Assembly (NCBI GenBank): GCA_023954715.1
Contig: JAGSHD010000014.1
Coordinates: 1 to 64,000, forward strand
Length of the DNA stretch: 64,000 nucleotides
Origin: Candidatus Cloacimonadota bacterium
Lineage (GTDB): Bacteria; Muiribacteriota; UBA6191
Direction: 5' to 3'
Made by a program: the position numbers and the translations under genes. This document shows positions 1 through 11,100 of this stretch, one piece after another. The notes beneath the pieces are model-generated. The model was given only the letters and a program-made list of their open reading frames with translations, did not search any database and was not told the origin of the DNA. Numbering within the stretch: position 1 is the first letter of the stretch; every line of letters begins with the position of its first letter.

Positions 1-187
1 GAAGAGTAAAAAAATATACAAAAGATAGGATCTAACAATCTTTGATAAAAATAATAATAGGCTATTCATCACATACTAGATTGCAAGCCTTATACCTTCA
101 CTATTTGTACCTTTAGGTACAGGGGGAAGTTACCTTATTGGGCAGCAAGCAAGAAAGTAATAAAAAATGGGAATGGGCAAAATTGAA
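1..187. other. Non-coding window edge
   Basis: No convincing coding sequence. An inverted repeat TGTACCT-TT-AGGTACA lies at 106-121, downstream of the metalloprotease stop on the minus strand. It lacks a following T-run on that strand, so I do not call it a terminator. Confidence 0.5.
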
Positions 188-1090
188 TTATGCGCTTAGT
201 TGAAAACTAGGAGTTAGAGTTTTTGGAGCGATATTCATGGCAATACTACTTGTATTAGAATATGCTTTCATTGCTCGATTGACAATTTGTGTAGGCTTTT
301 CAAACGTAGAAGAGGATACACTAGAGGATGAAGGAGCAGAGTTTGATTTTATAGGGTCTTCTGATTGAGTGGACTCTTTTGCTAGCTCTTGGCGTGCTTC
401 AGCTTCCATTCGGGCAGCTGATGCTGCTACGGATCTATCCTGACCACTTGGCTCAGCTGGTGCATTTGCTGCTCTTTGTAAAACCTGGGCCTTTTGAATG
501 GTTTCTTCGGGCGTTGACTCTTTAGAAGTATCGACGTTTACGTGTCCGCCAACTCTATATCTCTTTCCGTCGGGACCATTTTGATAGTCGTAATTAGGAC
601 CGCCAGTAGCATAAGGTCCTGCAGCTGCTTTGTGTGCATTTTCGTGTGTTACGACTTCTGCATCACGAGCTTTAAGTTCTTGTACAGCTTCTTCTTGTTC
701 TTCGGTAAGCTCTCCTGGTTGAGAGGCTTGATTTTGTTGATCTTGATCCTCATTAGAAGAGTCGGCGTTGACTTGCTGCTCTTGATTTAGTCCAGATTGT
801 TCTTGAGTGCTTTCTGTATTAGAACCTTCTGCGTTTTGATCTTTTTGTAAAAATAGATCAAGAGGCCTTTCAAAAACTTGGGTAGGGGTTAAGTCAGAAA
901 TGCTTTTACTTTGTGGTACTTTGGTATTGGATTTGTGAAAAGGGTTTTGAAGCTCTTGGATAGGCGAAATTTCTTCTCCACCTTGGATGGATGCTACTTT
1001 AGACGTAGCACTACCTTTGGTAACAGAAGTAATTAGCTGGTTTGAAGATAACTTTCTCATGGGAGAAAAAGCAGAACCACCAATTTTCAC
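188..1090 (-). CDS. SprA-related putative metalloprotease
   Basis: The 300-residue product matches the SprA-related family (putative zinc metalloproteases of unknown substrate). The core at about residues 140-240 contains VVTHENAHKAAAG, an HExxH zinc motif. It is followed by the family-typical GGPNYDYQNGPDGKRY and VGGHVNVD segments and the alanine-rich helix QRAANAPAEPSGQDRSVAA. The N-terminal 130 residues are Ser/Gln/Glu-rich and low in complexity, and the C-terminal 60 are Ser-rich. I see no signal peptide. The start is GTG, with AAAGGA six bases upstream on the minus strand. It is divergent from the Hsp70 gene, with about 320 bases between. The family is clear; proteolytic activity is inferred only from the motif. 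Confidence 0.85.
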   Translation of the reverse strand: MKIGGSAFSPMRKLSSNQLITSVTKGSATSKVASIQGGEEISPIQELQNPFHKSNTKVPQSKSISDLTPTQVFERPLDLFLQKDQNAEGSNTESTQEQSGLNQEQQVNADSSNEDQDQQNQASQPGELTEEQEEAVQELKARDAEVVTHENAHKAAAGPYATGGPNYDYQNGPDGKRYRVGGHVNVDTSKESTPEETIQKAQVLQRAANAPAEPSGQDRSVAASAARMEAEARQELAKESTQSEDPIKSNSAPSSSSVSSSTFEKPTQIVNRAMKAYSNTSSIAMNIAPKTLTPSFQLSA

Positions 1091-1407
1091 AAAAAATCCT
1101 TTTTTTAGTTTAAATCGTCAGTTGTATACAGAGTATTCACCAATAATATTATCGACCATTTTATTGAGAAAGTTTAGAGTTATTCAAATATATTTTAGAT
1201 TTAGTTAATTAATCATACATAAGTTTGCTCAAAATATAACTTTTTGTCTATCCTTGATTAAAGATACAGTTTATAGAGTTTTGATATTATAGATGTGAAA
1301 ATTGATCTCTATACTATTCTAATGTATTATCTGTGCCTAGATATGAGAGACAAAACTGTAATCTCATAAACCCAATTAATATGTAGTTTTTATAGGTGGA
1401 TAGTAAT
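1091..1407. other. Divergent intergenic region
   Basis: AT-rich spacer between the metalloprotease (minus) and Hsp70 (plus), which must hold both promoters. A TATACT at 1310-1315 resembles a -10 box, but no -35 box lies at proper spacing (TTGATA at 1281 is 23 bases away), so no promoter is assigned. AGGTGG at 1394-1399 is the ribosome-binding site for the Hsp70 start at 1408. Confidence 0.6.
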
Positions 1408-3990
1408 ATGTTTTTTTTAGGAATTGATTTAGGGACAACAAATTGTTCAGCAGCATTTTCTAAGGGTGAAATAATTGAAGATGCTAGTATTTATCAAGCG
1501 GTATCTGATGATTTATTTGAAGAAAAAAGCCAATTACCTTCATTTTTTTACATTCCAAAAAACAGGGATGATTTTTCTCATTACCCACGGGCTGAAGATT
1601 TATCTGGGATTGTGGGATACTATGCAAAAGAGCAAGCTAAGACCAATGTTTACGATGTGGTTCAGAGTGCTAAGTCGTGGATCAGCGCCTATAATGAGCA
1701 AAGTTCCAATAAGATTTTACCTTTCACTAGTGCTTCAAGTGATTCAAAGAATAAAATATCTCCAGTTGAGGCCCAGTCTAAATATTTACAAACAATCTAT
1801 GATCAAGTTAAGCCAACAGATAGTGAATGTTATGTAGTAGTTACTGTTCCGGCATCATTTAACGAATATGCTAAAAACTTAACACTAGAAGCTACTAAGA
1901 TGGCGGGGATACAAAATGCAATTTTGCTAGAGGAACCACAAGCTGCCTTTTATAATTGGATGTACTACCAAGAAAGTAAGGACGCTTCTTTAGAAAAGGT
2001 TTTAGTAATCGATATTGGGGGAGGAACCACAGACTTTAGTCTGTTGCAGCAAAACAAAGGGCTCTGGAATCGTAAAGCAGTTGGTAATCACCTACTCTTA
2101 GGAGGAGATAATATCGATTTGGCATTGACCTTTAAAAAAGAGTCCGAGCTAGGAAGAAAGCTTAATCCTGATGAGTTTTGGCAAGTATTGACTATTTGTA
2201 GAGATATGAAAGAGGGTTATTTAGGAGAAGAGTCCTCTGCTAAGGAGTTTGTGTTAAAAGGGTCTGGTAGTAAATTATTTCACTCAAACGCTGTTATCAA
2301 GTTTCAAGCTAATGAGGTAAGAGACTTTATTAAAGATGGATTTTTTCCACAAATGAAGTATAAGCCCAGCCCATCAGAAAAATTAAAAGTTAATGATCTA
2401 GGGTTTAGAAAAATGGGTTTACCATACGAGAAAAATCCAAATATTACAGATCATTTGATGCAATTTGTCATAGAGCACTGTCCTGATGGTGTTGATGCTG
2501 TTTTATTTCATGGGGGGACTTTAGAGTCTCAATTTATTCAGGATTGTTTGTTAAAAAACTTAAACTCATGGTTTAAAAATAGCGTTAAAGTATTAAAAAA
2601 TCCAGACTCACACCTAGGAGTTTCACACGGCGCATGTATATACGCATTAGCTAAAAACGGTCAGCAAGACTTGATTCAAAGTGGTCTTTCTCACTCCTAT
2701 TTTATTGCAACCGAAAATACTAAGTCTGTTGATAGCCATTATTACTGTATTGGGGAAAAAGGTCAGTTAGAAGGTGTTAAAAAACTATGTCCTCATAAAT
2801 TTCAGCTTAAAGGAAACCAAAAAGTAAGTTTTCCATTATTTATGTCACCTCAACGAGAGCATTTGGTTGGTACAGAGTTGTTAGGTGACAATACAATGCA
2901 ATTGGTTTCTAATATCGATATTGAGTTTAAAAGCAAAGATGGGCACTTTCCTGTTCAAATTGAGTCTTGCCTAAATTCAACGGGTCAGCTTCAAATGTTT
3001 ATGATTAATAGTAGAAATTCAGTTGAAAAGTTTGAGCTAGAATTTCGCACGAGTGTGATGCAATCTTCTAAAAAATCAGTAGTAAAAGCTCCCCTAGAAG
3101 CAGAGCGTTTAATTTTACAATATTATGGCAAATCCTTTAATTCCAATGATAAAAAAGGGCCATTGGGTTTACTAAAAAAGTTTGAAACTATTTACAAAAA
3201 TAAAAAATCAGAGTGGAGTGTTGAATTTTGTAGATATTTAGTAAAAACTTTAATCGATAATCAAAGAGCTAGACGAAGAAAAGAAGTTTACGAAGCTAAT
3301 TTTTATAATGCAACAGGATACCTTTTAAGGCCTGGTTTTGGTCATGAAGGAGATGCAGATTTAATCAAAAAACTAGATTTTGTGAACTTCACACATTTTC
3401 CAAAGTCTACACAAAACAGAGTGGAGTATTGGATATTTTTACGTAGAATTTCTGGTGGACTAAGCGAAGAGTTTCAACAAAGTCTATGGGACTCATATAA
3501 AAATTACGTACTCAAAAAAGCTATTATTGTAAAGCTCCCGGGAAGTTTTCCAAATGAACAAGAAATCAAAGAAATGAGAAAGTGTTTTTGTTTTTTTGAA
3601 TACCTAAATCAAGAGTCTAAAACAGAGCTATTCAATTTTATGTTTACTGAGTTTAAAAGTAACAGAGTAAAAAAATCTGAGTTTTATCTGTTTCATAAGT
3701 TAGTATCTGTTACTCCATCTTATGCTAGCGTACAGCAATGTTTAGATCAGTCTGTCTCTAAACAATTTTTTGAATATTTATGTAATCATGTAGACTCAAG
3801 TAAAGAGATGCATAATACCTTAAATGTATTATTCAAAGAGTCTGAAGAAGCACTTCATGGTTTTGATGACACATTGATGCAAGACTTAAAAGTGAGCTAT
3901 AATTTAAATGTATTTGAAATTGAAGAGAGTAGCCAAGAAGAAATTTCTTACGGAGAAACTTTACCTCTCGGACTTAAAATTTTAAAATAA
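1408..3990 (+). CDS. Hsp70-family chaperone with DUF3731 C-terminus
   Basis: The N-terminal ~400 residues form an Hsp70/actin-type ATPase: phosphate-1 FLGIDLGTTNCSAAFS, phosphate-2 VLVIDIGGGTTDFSLL near residue 205, and adenosine motif LFHGGTLESQFI near 370. Instead of a DnaK substrate-binding domain plus lid, the C-terminal third (about 570-860) resembles DUF3731, known on a subset of large bacterial Hsp70s; the stretch YLLRPGFGHEGD and the segment EYWIFLRRISGGL are characteristic. At about 860 residues it is longer than DnaK (~640). An in-frame GTG lies at 1396, but AGGTGG sits eight bases before the ATG at 1408 and the ATPase motif begins right there, so I chose 1408. A kinase gene follows after 33 bases, probably in the same operon. 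The substrate is unknown; no DnaJ or GrpE gene is nearby. Confidence 0.9.
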   Translation: MFFLGIDLGTTNCSAAFSKGEIIEDASIYQAVSDDLFEEKSQLPSFFYIPKNRDDFSHYPRAEDLSGIVGYYAKEQAKTNVYDVVQSAKSWISAYNEQSSNKILPFTSASSDSKNKISPVEAQSKYLQTIYDQVKPTDSECYVVVTVPASFNEYAKNLTLEATKMAGIQNAILLEEPQAAFYNWMYYQESKDASLEKVLVIDIGGGTTDFSLLQQNKGLWNRKAVGNHLLLGGDNIDLALTFKKESELGRKLNPDEFWQVLTICRDMKEGYLGEESSAKEFVLKGSGSKLFHSNAVIKFQANEVRDFIKDGFFPQMKYKPSPSEKLKVNDLGFRKMGLPYEKNPNITDHLMQFVIEHCPDGVDAVLFHGGTLESQFIQDCLLKNLNSWFKNSVKVLKNPDSHLGVSHGACIYALAKNGQQDLIQSGLSHSYFIATENTKSVDSHYYCIGEKGQLEGVKKLCPHKFQLKGNQKVSFPLFMSPQREHLVGTELLGDNTMQLVSNIDIEFKSKDGHFPVQIESCLNSTGQLQMFMINSRNSVEKFELEFRTSVMQSSKKSVVKAPLEAERLILQYYGKSFNSNDKKGPLGLLKKFETIYKNKKSEWSVEFCRYLVKTLIDNQRARRRKEVYEANFYNATGYLLRPGFGHEGDADLIKKLDFVNFTHFPKSTQNRVEYWIFLRRISGGLSEEFQQSLWDSYKNYVLKKAIIVKLPGSFPNEQEIKEMRKCFCFFEYLNQESKTELFNFMFTEFKSNRVKKSEFYLFHKLVSVTPSYASVQQCLDQSVSKQFFEYLCNHVDSSKEMHNTLNVLFKESEEALHGFDDTLMQDLKVSYNLNVFEIEESSQEEISYGETLPLGLKILK

Positions 3991-4010
3991 ATATAATTTA
4001 GTATTTGTAA

Positions 4011-4016
4011 AGGGAG
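4011..4016 (+). promoter_or_regulatory. Ribosome-binding site deciding a non-AUG start
   Basis: AGGGAG is the only strong Shine-Dalgarno match ahead of the kinase-like gene. Seven bases downstream stands an ATT (4024), with a CTG at 4030. The reading frame has no ATG, GTG or TTG between the stop at 3994-3996 and the GTG at 4126, which lies inside the kinase fold. Confidence 0.6.
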
Positions 4017-4023
4017 AATCCTC

Positions 4024-4803
4024 ATTTCACTGATAGCTGACCGTTTTCGAGTAATAGCATTTATTGCAAAAGGTGGCCATGGCTCTATCTATTTAGCCAA
4101 CGATAGTAGTGATGGACAGATTAAAGTGATCAAGCAATATGATCAATGTGAGGATTTAGATTTAGATAAATTAGATGATCAGCAAAAAAAACTAAAGAGT
4201 TTAAATTTTGAAGGTATTTTAAAGCCACAAGAATGGCTGAAACTTAATCCCAGATTAGCCATTTACCCTTTTATAAAGGGGGGAACATTACATCAAAAGA
4301 TACAAAAAAGTGGGGTAATGACTCTTGATCAAGTGGGAGTATATTTAGCTCAGTTGGTCCGCATTGCAGATTATCTACACTCTAAAAATGCAGTTCATCG
4401 AGACATAAAGCCAGATAATATTTTTATAGAAAATGACATGCTCTATGTGGCTGACTTTGACTTTTGTCATTTTTCAGAAGGTTTTCTAAAGGACCTTTGT
4501 TTAAGTAAACAATATTGCCAATACGGTTCAAGCTTTTATATGTCCCCACAGCATCTAAAAGGTCGAAGGCCTAGTCACTCCATGGACTTGTATGCAATAG
4601 CCACGATGGTGTATTTTTTGATGACTGGGTCATATCCTTTTGGTAGTGATTTAGCAAATAGATTTGATGTTAGTAACTTTAAGATGATTTCTACCTTAAC
4701 TAGACATCAAAATCATTGTATTTTAAAGGCTGTCCATCCACTAGAGTCTCAACGCTATAAGTCTCCGATAGACTTTTATGAGGATTTATATTCAGCAGGC
4801 TAA
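4024..4803 (+). CDS. Ser/Thr protein kinase-like protein, probable ATT start
   Basis: A compact 259-residue eukaryotic-type kinase domain with nothing appended. Glycine loop AKGGHGSIYLA (residues 15-25), beta-3 lysine in KVIKQYD (K37), catalytic loop AVHRDIKPDNIFI with HRD at 125-127, and an activation segment GSSFYMSPQHLKG. The metal-binding DFG is DFD (144-146) and the APE motif is degenerate (SPQ), so activity is likely but not certain. The usual first candidate start (GTG 4126) would delete the whole glycine loop. The upstream codons encode it perfectly and contain no ATG/GTG/TTG, so initiation at ATT 4024 (or CTG 4030) behind AGGGAG is inferred. It lies 33 bases after the Hsp70 gene and in the same frame. 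Its stop is five bases from the stop of the convergent giant gene. Confidence 0.8.
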   Translation: MSLIADRFRVIAFIAKGGHGSIYLANDSSDGQIKVIKQYDQCEDLDLDKLDDQQKKLKSLNFEGILKPQEWLKLNPRLAIYPFIKGGTLHQKIQKSGVMTLDQVGVYLAQLVRIADYLHSKNAVHRDIKPDNIFIENDMLYVADFDFCHFSEGFLKDLCLSKQYCQYGSSFYMSPQHLKGRRPSHSMDLYAIATMVYFLMTGSYPFGSDLANRFDVSNFKMISTLTRHQNHCILKAVHPLESQRYKSPIDFYEDLYSAG

Positions 4804-4808
4804 TTCAA

Positions 4809-5190
4809 TTAATTTGAGTAGCAGCAGAGGCCAGATCTTGAGCCACCGGCGCCATCATTTATTCCAAAGAATATAGGGGAATCTTCAAAGTCACAGTTGC
4901 TTTGATAGTTAAAACTAATCATTGTAGAGCCGACAAAATTTGATGAATTATAATTTTTACCAGGAGTTAGGTTACCAGAGCCATTTTTACATACAGTTAC
5001 ATAGTCTTTTAAGTTACAAACTCGTGCATTATGATTTTGACAGTGACTAATCGTATCATTCATGTTCAATTCTCCTGCATTCATAACACAAAGATCAGTA
5101 TCTCCTGTGCCTATCAAAGTAAAGCCACTAGGACAAACCATAGTAGTTGGGCGAGCATGTACATGTACTCCATCGGCATGTGTTTCTGCA
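4809..5190 (-). other. C-terminal Cys-rich tip domain of paralogue A
   Basis: The last ~120 residues leave the repeat pattern. HADGVHVHARP (HxH) is followed by VCPSGFTLIGTGDTDLCVM, then HCQNHNARVCNLKDYVTVC and a terminal GLCCYSN. At least eight cysteines suggest disulphides outside the cytoplasm. The CxNxxARxCxLxDY pattern recalls short lectin-like tips of other giant surface proteins; this is an inference. Confidence 0.6.
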
Positions 5191-8100
5191 TCTCCCAAAT
5201 CAAAGATTTTTGCAAAACTAGTGTCAGAACTACTTACAAGTGATTTTGAAATTATTCCGTTGGTAATATGGCTAGTATTAAAAGAGCCATCCTTAAGTTT
5301 ATCAGTAGATATTAAACTAGAGCTTACTCCTGAGCCATCTTGAAAGACTTTAGTGCTATCAATATCTGTCCCAATAATACCACTAGTAATAAAATCAACT
5401 GGGATCTCAGTATTAGATAAGGTATTTGAGCCTAAAGCCGGTAAATCAATAATAGCTCCATTTAGCTTTTGTCCAGTAATAACAGCGGCTAAAAACTCAA
5501 CAGAGCTAATCGAGTTTGAAGCTGTACGACTATTTAAAGCAGTGCTAAATACAGGGAGTGTGGCAGTAAACTTGGCTAAAGTAACATTAGAGTCTGCTAT
5601 TTTACCCGCTTCGATAATGTCTGTGATTTTAGTAAGTCCAATAGTAGATGTAAGATTAATAACAGAGGAGTCAATGGTATTGTCTACAAACTTAGATCCT
5701 GGTATATCAGCGCTAAATGCGTCATCAGTTAAACTGTCATCAGTAAAGTGACGATCAACAATAGTATCATTAATAAATTTATTTAAGTTTACTCCGTCAT
5801 TTACAATATTAGCTTTAACAATAGCTCCATCGTTAATGTGGGTAGCAGTTATAGCGTCATCGTTTAAGTCATCCCAAGTTAAAGTATTAGCTTGTATATC
5901 AGCATTTACTATTGCTCCTAAATTTAAACTAGCATTTAGAGTTTTATCTACAATATGAGAGTTTAAAATACTGTGATTAGCAAAATCATTAAATCTTAAT
6001 CCACCAGCCAGTTTTGCAGCTGTGATTGAGTTTTCAGCTAGTTTTTCAGTGGCTACGCTACTATCTATAATTGAACTTTGATCAATGGCGTCAATAGCAA
6101 AGTTTCTGTTTATCAAGGTATCATTTAAAAGTCGGCTAGCATTTAGAGTAGCAGCTACAATTTCGTTTGTATCAAGGCTAGCATCCATAACATTTTGGGT
6201 TTCAATGGAACCAGAGTTTAATTTGCTTTGAGAAATATTACCCGCAGTAAATTGACTTCCGTTTACCGTACTATCGGTAATTTTAGCATTGGTAATTTGA
6301 TTTGTTTGAAACTTTGCAGCATCTATGGTGTTTGCATTAAACTTTACGGCATTGATCTTTGAAACGGTAGATAGATCTGGGGCTTTGATTTCTCCTAAAG
6401 CGATTCTATTTTCAGGGATATTATTATCTATAGAGGAGGATTCGATAGTATTGTTGACAAAGTGATCTTTGTCTAACTCATGATCTTTAATGTGTTTTGA
6501 TTCAATAGCAAAAGGGGCAATCTGTACATTAGTAAACGACCCGTTTTCAAGATGCGAGCTAAGTAATACTTGAGACTCTATATCAGATGCAATAATGGTA
6601 TTTGCATTTATAGCACCGATGTTGATAGAGTCACCATCAATGTGCCGTGTAATGATTGCATTTTCATCTATTTCAAGATTAGTTAGAGTTAAGTTAAATA
6701 TCTTACCCGTTGTAATAGTAATACTTGGCATTCTAGAAGAAATTAAAAAGTCGTCAACAAAGTTTCCACCAGTTAAACTAAGACTTTGGATTTTAGAGCC
6801 AGTAATCGTATCATCACTAAAGTCAGCGTTTATAATGTCCTGTAGTTTAATTTTATCAGAGTTTACAACAGCTGTAGTTACATTCGTATTATCAACAAAT
6901 CCATCAGCTATTTTAGATGAAGTTATTGTTTTGTTTACTATTTGACTTGTTTCAATGGCATTTGCTGCTAAGTCTGCATTGGCTAGTGATCTTAGTTTGA
7001 TAGTTTGCGAGCGAATCGATGAGTCATTGATTGTATTAATATCTGTGAATACTCCAAAATGAGAAGAAAATATGGCTTTAGCATCGACTTTATTTACTGT
7101 GAGGTCGTTATTTATATTTGCATTAGATAAAGTATGAGTAACAATGTTTAAGCTATTGATGGCATTGTCAGCAAGTTTAATAGAGAAATCATCAGTGATT
7201 GATAGTTTATGAGTATTAATTGATAAATTAGCAAGAGAAGCATTTAATATCTCCCTATCGATAAAGTGACCAGAAGTTAAATTTTGACTAGTCATATCAG
7301 ACATGACAAATGGTCGATTGGAAAACTTACTATTAACAAAAACTCTATCATTAAAAAACTGTTGTGTAAACTGACCAGCAAGTTTAGTTTGATCCACAAT
7401 ATCACTAGTGAATTTAACTTGATCAAGTAGCTCACCTAACTGCGTAGAAAACTTACCGGCAACGATACTGTCGTTTGATAACTCTCGAGAAGTAATTGTT
7501 AAGTTATCAATTTTGTTAAAAGGGATTGAAACAGTAGAATAGCTAGCTCGTGAGATTGTATTTGTGATAAAACTATGTCCACTTACAGATTGGGTAGCAA
7601 GGGAGCCACTTGTAACAATATTAGTAAACAACATAGAGTTTGTAATCGATTGATGAGCAAAATGCTTGGTATCTATAGAGTAGTTTTGTAACTTTGCTTC
7701 GACAATGGTGCCAGGGTTTACCAGATAAGGCAGCAAACTAGCATCGTTGATTAATCTAGAGTTAATTTCTCCATCGCTAATACTTAAGTTGGATAAGACC
7801 TCTGTAGCCAATTTATCATTTTCTAGTGAAAAACTAGCAGATAAATGACTTGTATCAATGGCATTTTCAACAAAGTTTCTGTTGTTAAAGGCTAGGTTTG
7901 TAAACTGACCTGAGTCAAATCCATTATCAACCAACTTACTGGTTGTGATCGCTGAGTTTTGTAAAGTTTCTCCAAAAAAGGATACATCTTTTATTTTATC
8001 TGTTGTAATCGAAGCGTTTCCAAGTGCATCTGCCCCTAAAACAGAAGTAGCAATCACAGTAGAGTCCAAAGTACCATCTTTAATCATTTCAGAGGTTATG

Positions 8101-11100
8101 ATTCTTGGTTTTAAATCAAAGCCGCTGATCCCATCTGTTGCCAATTTACTTGTATCTATAGAATTAAACTCAAAATGTCCGCCCTCTAATGTCAAGTCTA
8201 CGATATGATTACTAAATACACTGTTGTTTTGTAGTTTAGTCCCACTAAGAGAATTATCTGCAAAAGCATTGTTTCCGAGTGCGCCAGCTCCGATATCCTC
8301 TAATTTTAATGAGCCGTGAGCGACTTGCTTTTCACCCATGGGATTACTACTTGAAAAGCTAGTAGAAATCAAATTGGCAAAAGGTTGATGGTCATATTGT
8401 GGGATAACCTCATAAACATTTACATTATCAGCATACAAGAATCGGTCATTTGGTAATATCGTGAAAGCTTTGGCGTTACCAGTTCCACTCTTAATCTCTT
8501 TAAATGATGAACCACCATTTCGAGTTAAAAATAGCTTTTGTCCTGCTAGAACAAATCCAAGTGTTTCCGATACAAAGTGAATTTTTCTAATTTCTGATGA
8601 AAAAGTATATTTTAAAGTATCAACATCAGACTCTAGTTTATATAGATATTCATCGGCACCAACCCAAAGTTTTCCATCGTCGATTACATCCATCACTGCT
8701 CTTGTGGTTACTGCTGTAGACATAATACTTGTCCATGAGGCGCCACCATTGCTAGTTTTGTAAACTATTCCTCCTGCGTTGCTCCTACGAACACTAAGAT
8801 AAGCAGTTTTACCATCAATAAAATGCAAAGACTTAGGTTTCATATCAACTCCATTAGATATTACTACATTTCCACTTCCAGAGGTTTTTATAGCGACAAA
8901 TTCATTTAGAGTTTGATTATATTTTGACGGAACTAAGTCATTGTTGATCATACCAACTGCAAAAAAGTTGCTTTGGTCAAATGCAAAACCGATTGACTCA
9001 CTTGTATATGGAGTATGGGTAACAGAACTAAAGGTTGAGGCACTATCAGTTGATATACGTAGTTCACCAGTACTAGTTCCAACGATAAAGTTTGTACCTC
9101 GTCCATGACCTTCTGAAAAGGTTTGAGAGTTTTCTGAAATATTGATAGAAGTAAAAGTGCTCCCTCCATCTGTGCTGATCTGTATTTCTGTATTTGGTGG
9201 ATTTTCGTAAAATGCAACGATTTTGTTACCTCCATCTACTGGATATAAGCGATAAATTTCGCTTGCAAGCTTATCGTAGACAATATACTCACCATGGGTA
9301 AATGCTTTGTTTTGGATATGTTGAGCTGCAATAGAGTCAGTTGCTATTTTATCCCCGCTGATACTTGCTGGTATAAAGTGATGGGTCGTTAACACACCAT
9401 TTTTTAAAGAATTAGAAGTTAATGACTCTGATTGTATATGCTTGAAAAAAGTTGTATCAAATACAGCAAGGTTATAATCATTCTTAGTCACTAAAAAGCG
9501 CCCTTCTGATAGATATGTTGGGTTTAAGTCACTATTGTGGGGGATACTAGAGAGTCGAACAGCTTCAAAATTAGCCACAAACTGTTTTAATTGTGTTTTA
9601 ACAAGATCATATCTCCACATGCTTGAATTGGAATCATTAGTAGCTATATAAATATAGTTACCAAGAGCAATGAGCCCTTGTGGGCTAGAGGCATCAAATG
9701 CTGTTTGTTGTGCTGCATCAAAAGAAATTTGAGTCCAGGTTGCTCCATCATTTACTGATGTATAGAGCTTCATGCCTAAGTTATTTACAATAGCATATAA
9801 ATTACCGTTGTCTGGATTATAACTTAATGATTGAAATTCATTGATGAAAAATAGGTCTGTATGAGTTGTAAAACTTTGTCCACGATCGTGTGACACCAAA
9901 AACTCGTTAGCGGTTAAATTGGTAGTATAAATGGTGTCCTCATGGATGACCCATGGTAACAACGCATTAGAACCGCTATGAGAAAAGGTCCAATTTCGAC
10001 CAGAAGATACAGAGTAGTAGATCTCATTTGGGTTGGTTGCAAGTACTAAAACTCCTTCAGTTTGACTGAAAAAATGAATATCTTTTACTTTTCCAGGAGC
10101 GGTATCTGTCTTAGCCCATGATACACCACCATCAGATGTGTACATAATATCAAAAGATACCGAGCAAGCAGCATAACCTGTTTTATCGTTAAAAAAGTAA
10201 ATAGCATCCACTGCATTAGTACAGGCATTATTTCCAAGAGCAGTAAGGGTATCGTAATTAGGGGGAGATAATTTTTGAACTGTACCAGACCCATCTTGAA
10301 CTAAAAAGACTTCTCCACTATTTAGGCGAATTGAGTTTCCAAGTTTACCAAGGTTTATACCGATAGATGAATCCACATCACTGTTGATATCATCGATAGC
10401 GAATTGAGAGATCACTCCTGTTTGAATAATATCTTTACGAACTGCATCTACAAACAATTGGTTATGGCTAAGGCTGTAGTTAATGATAGAATCGCCACTA
10501 ATTGTACCATCAATAAAATGTTCAGACTTGAAAACACCGCCGGTATTAGTAGCCAATTTGATGTAAGAAACTGCATCTGTATCAATATGTTCAGCTAACA
10601 CAGACTGATTTGTGATGATACGTGTAATGATTTGATAGGATGCAATGGATCTGCTACTAATAGATGAGTCTTCAATACTTGCTGTAATAATGGTATTAGT
10701 TTGTAAAAATTCACCAGCAATTGACTTGTCTTTTATATTGGCACTATCCAACTGGTTTAATGCTATTTTTTTAGATGAAATAGTTTCGTTTAAAAACTTA
10801 TCTTCTTTGAAAATAGCGCTGTCAAAATCTTCGGTGATGATTGAACTAGGTTTGATTTTTCTAGTAGTAATTTGTAAGTCTGCTACCTTATCTGTATGGA
10901 TAGAAGTTGTTACAGTTGCGATGTGACTACCTAGTATGCTCGCATTTGAAAGTGTTCTTGTTGTGATCGAGTCATTGGCGAAGTCTTCAGATAATAAAGA
11001 GTTATATAAAATTTCAATAGAATCGATGGAGTCTTCTGATACTAAGAGACCGATTGAATTATCCTTAAAGTCTTCTGTTCTAAGAGTCCAGCTGATTAGA

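Noticed and set aside
1281-1315. TTGATA / TATACT as the Hsp70 promoter
   Set aside because: The spacer is 23 bases, too long for a sigma-70 promoter.
5353-5751. Long plus-strand open frames inside the giant genes (for example 5353-5751 and 23583-23948)
   Set aside because: They are antisense to the decapeptide repeats, whose Ser/Ile/Asp-rich codons rarely make stops on the opposite strand; composition is Val/Ile/Ser-rich with no domains or ribosome-binding sites.
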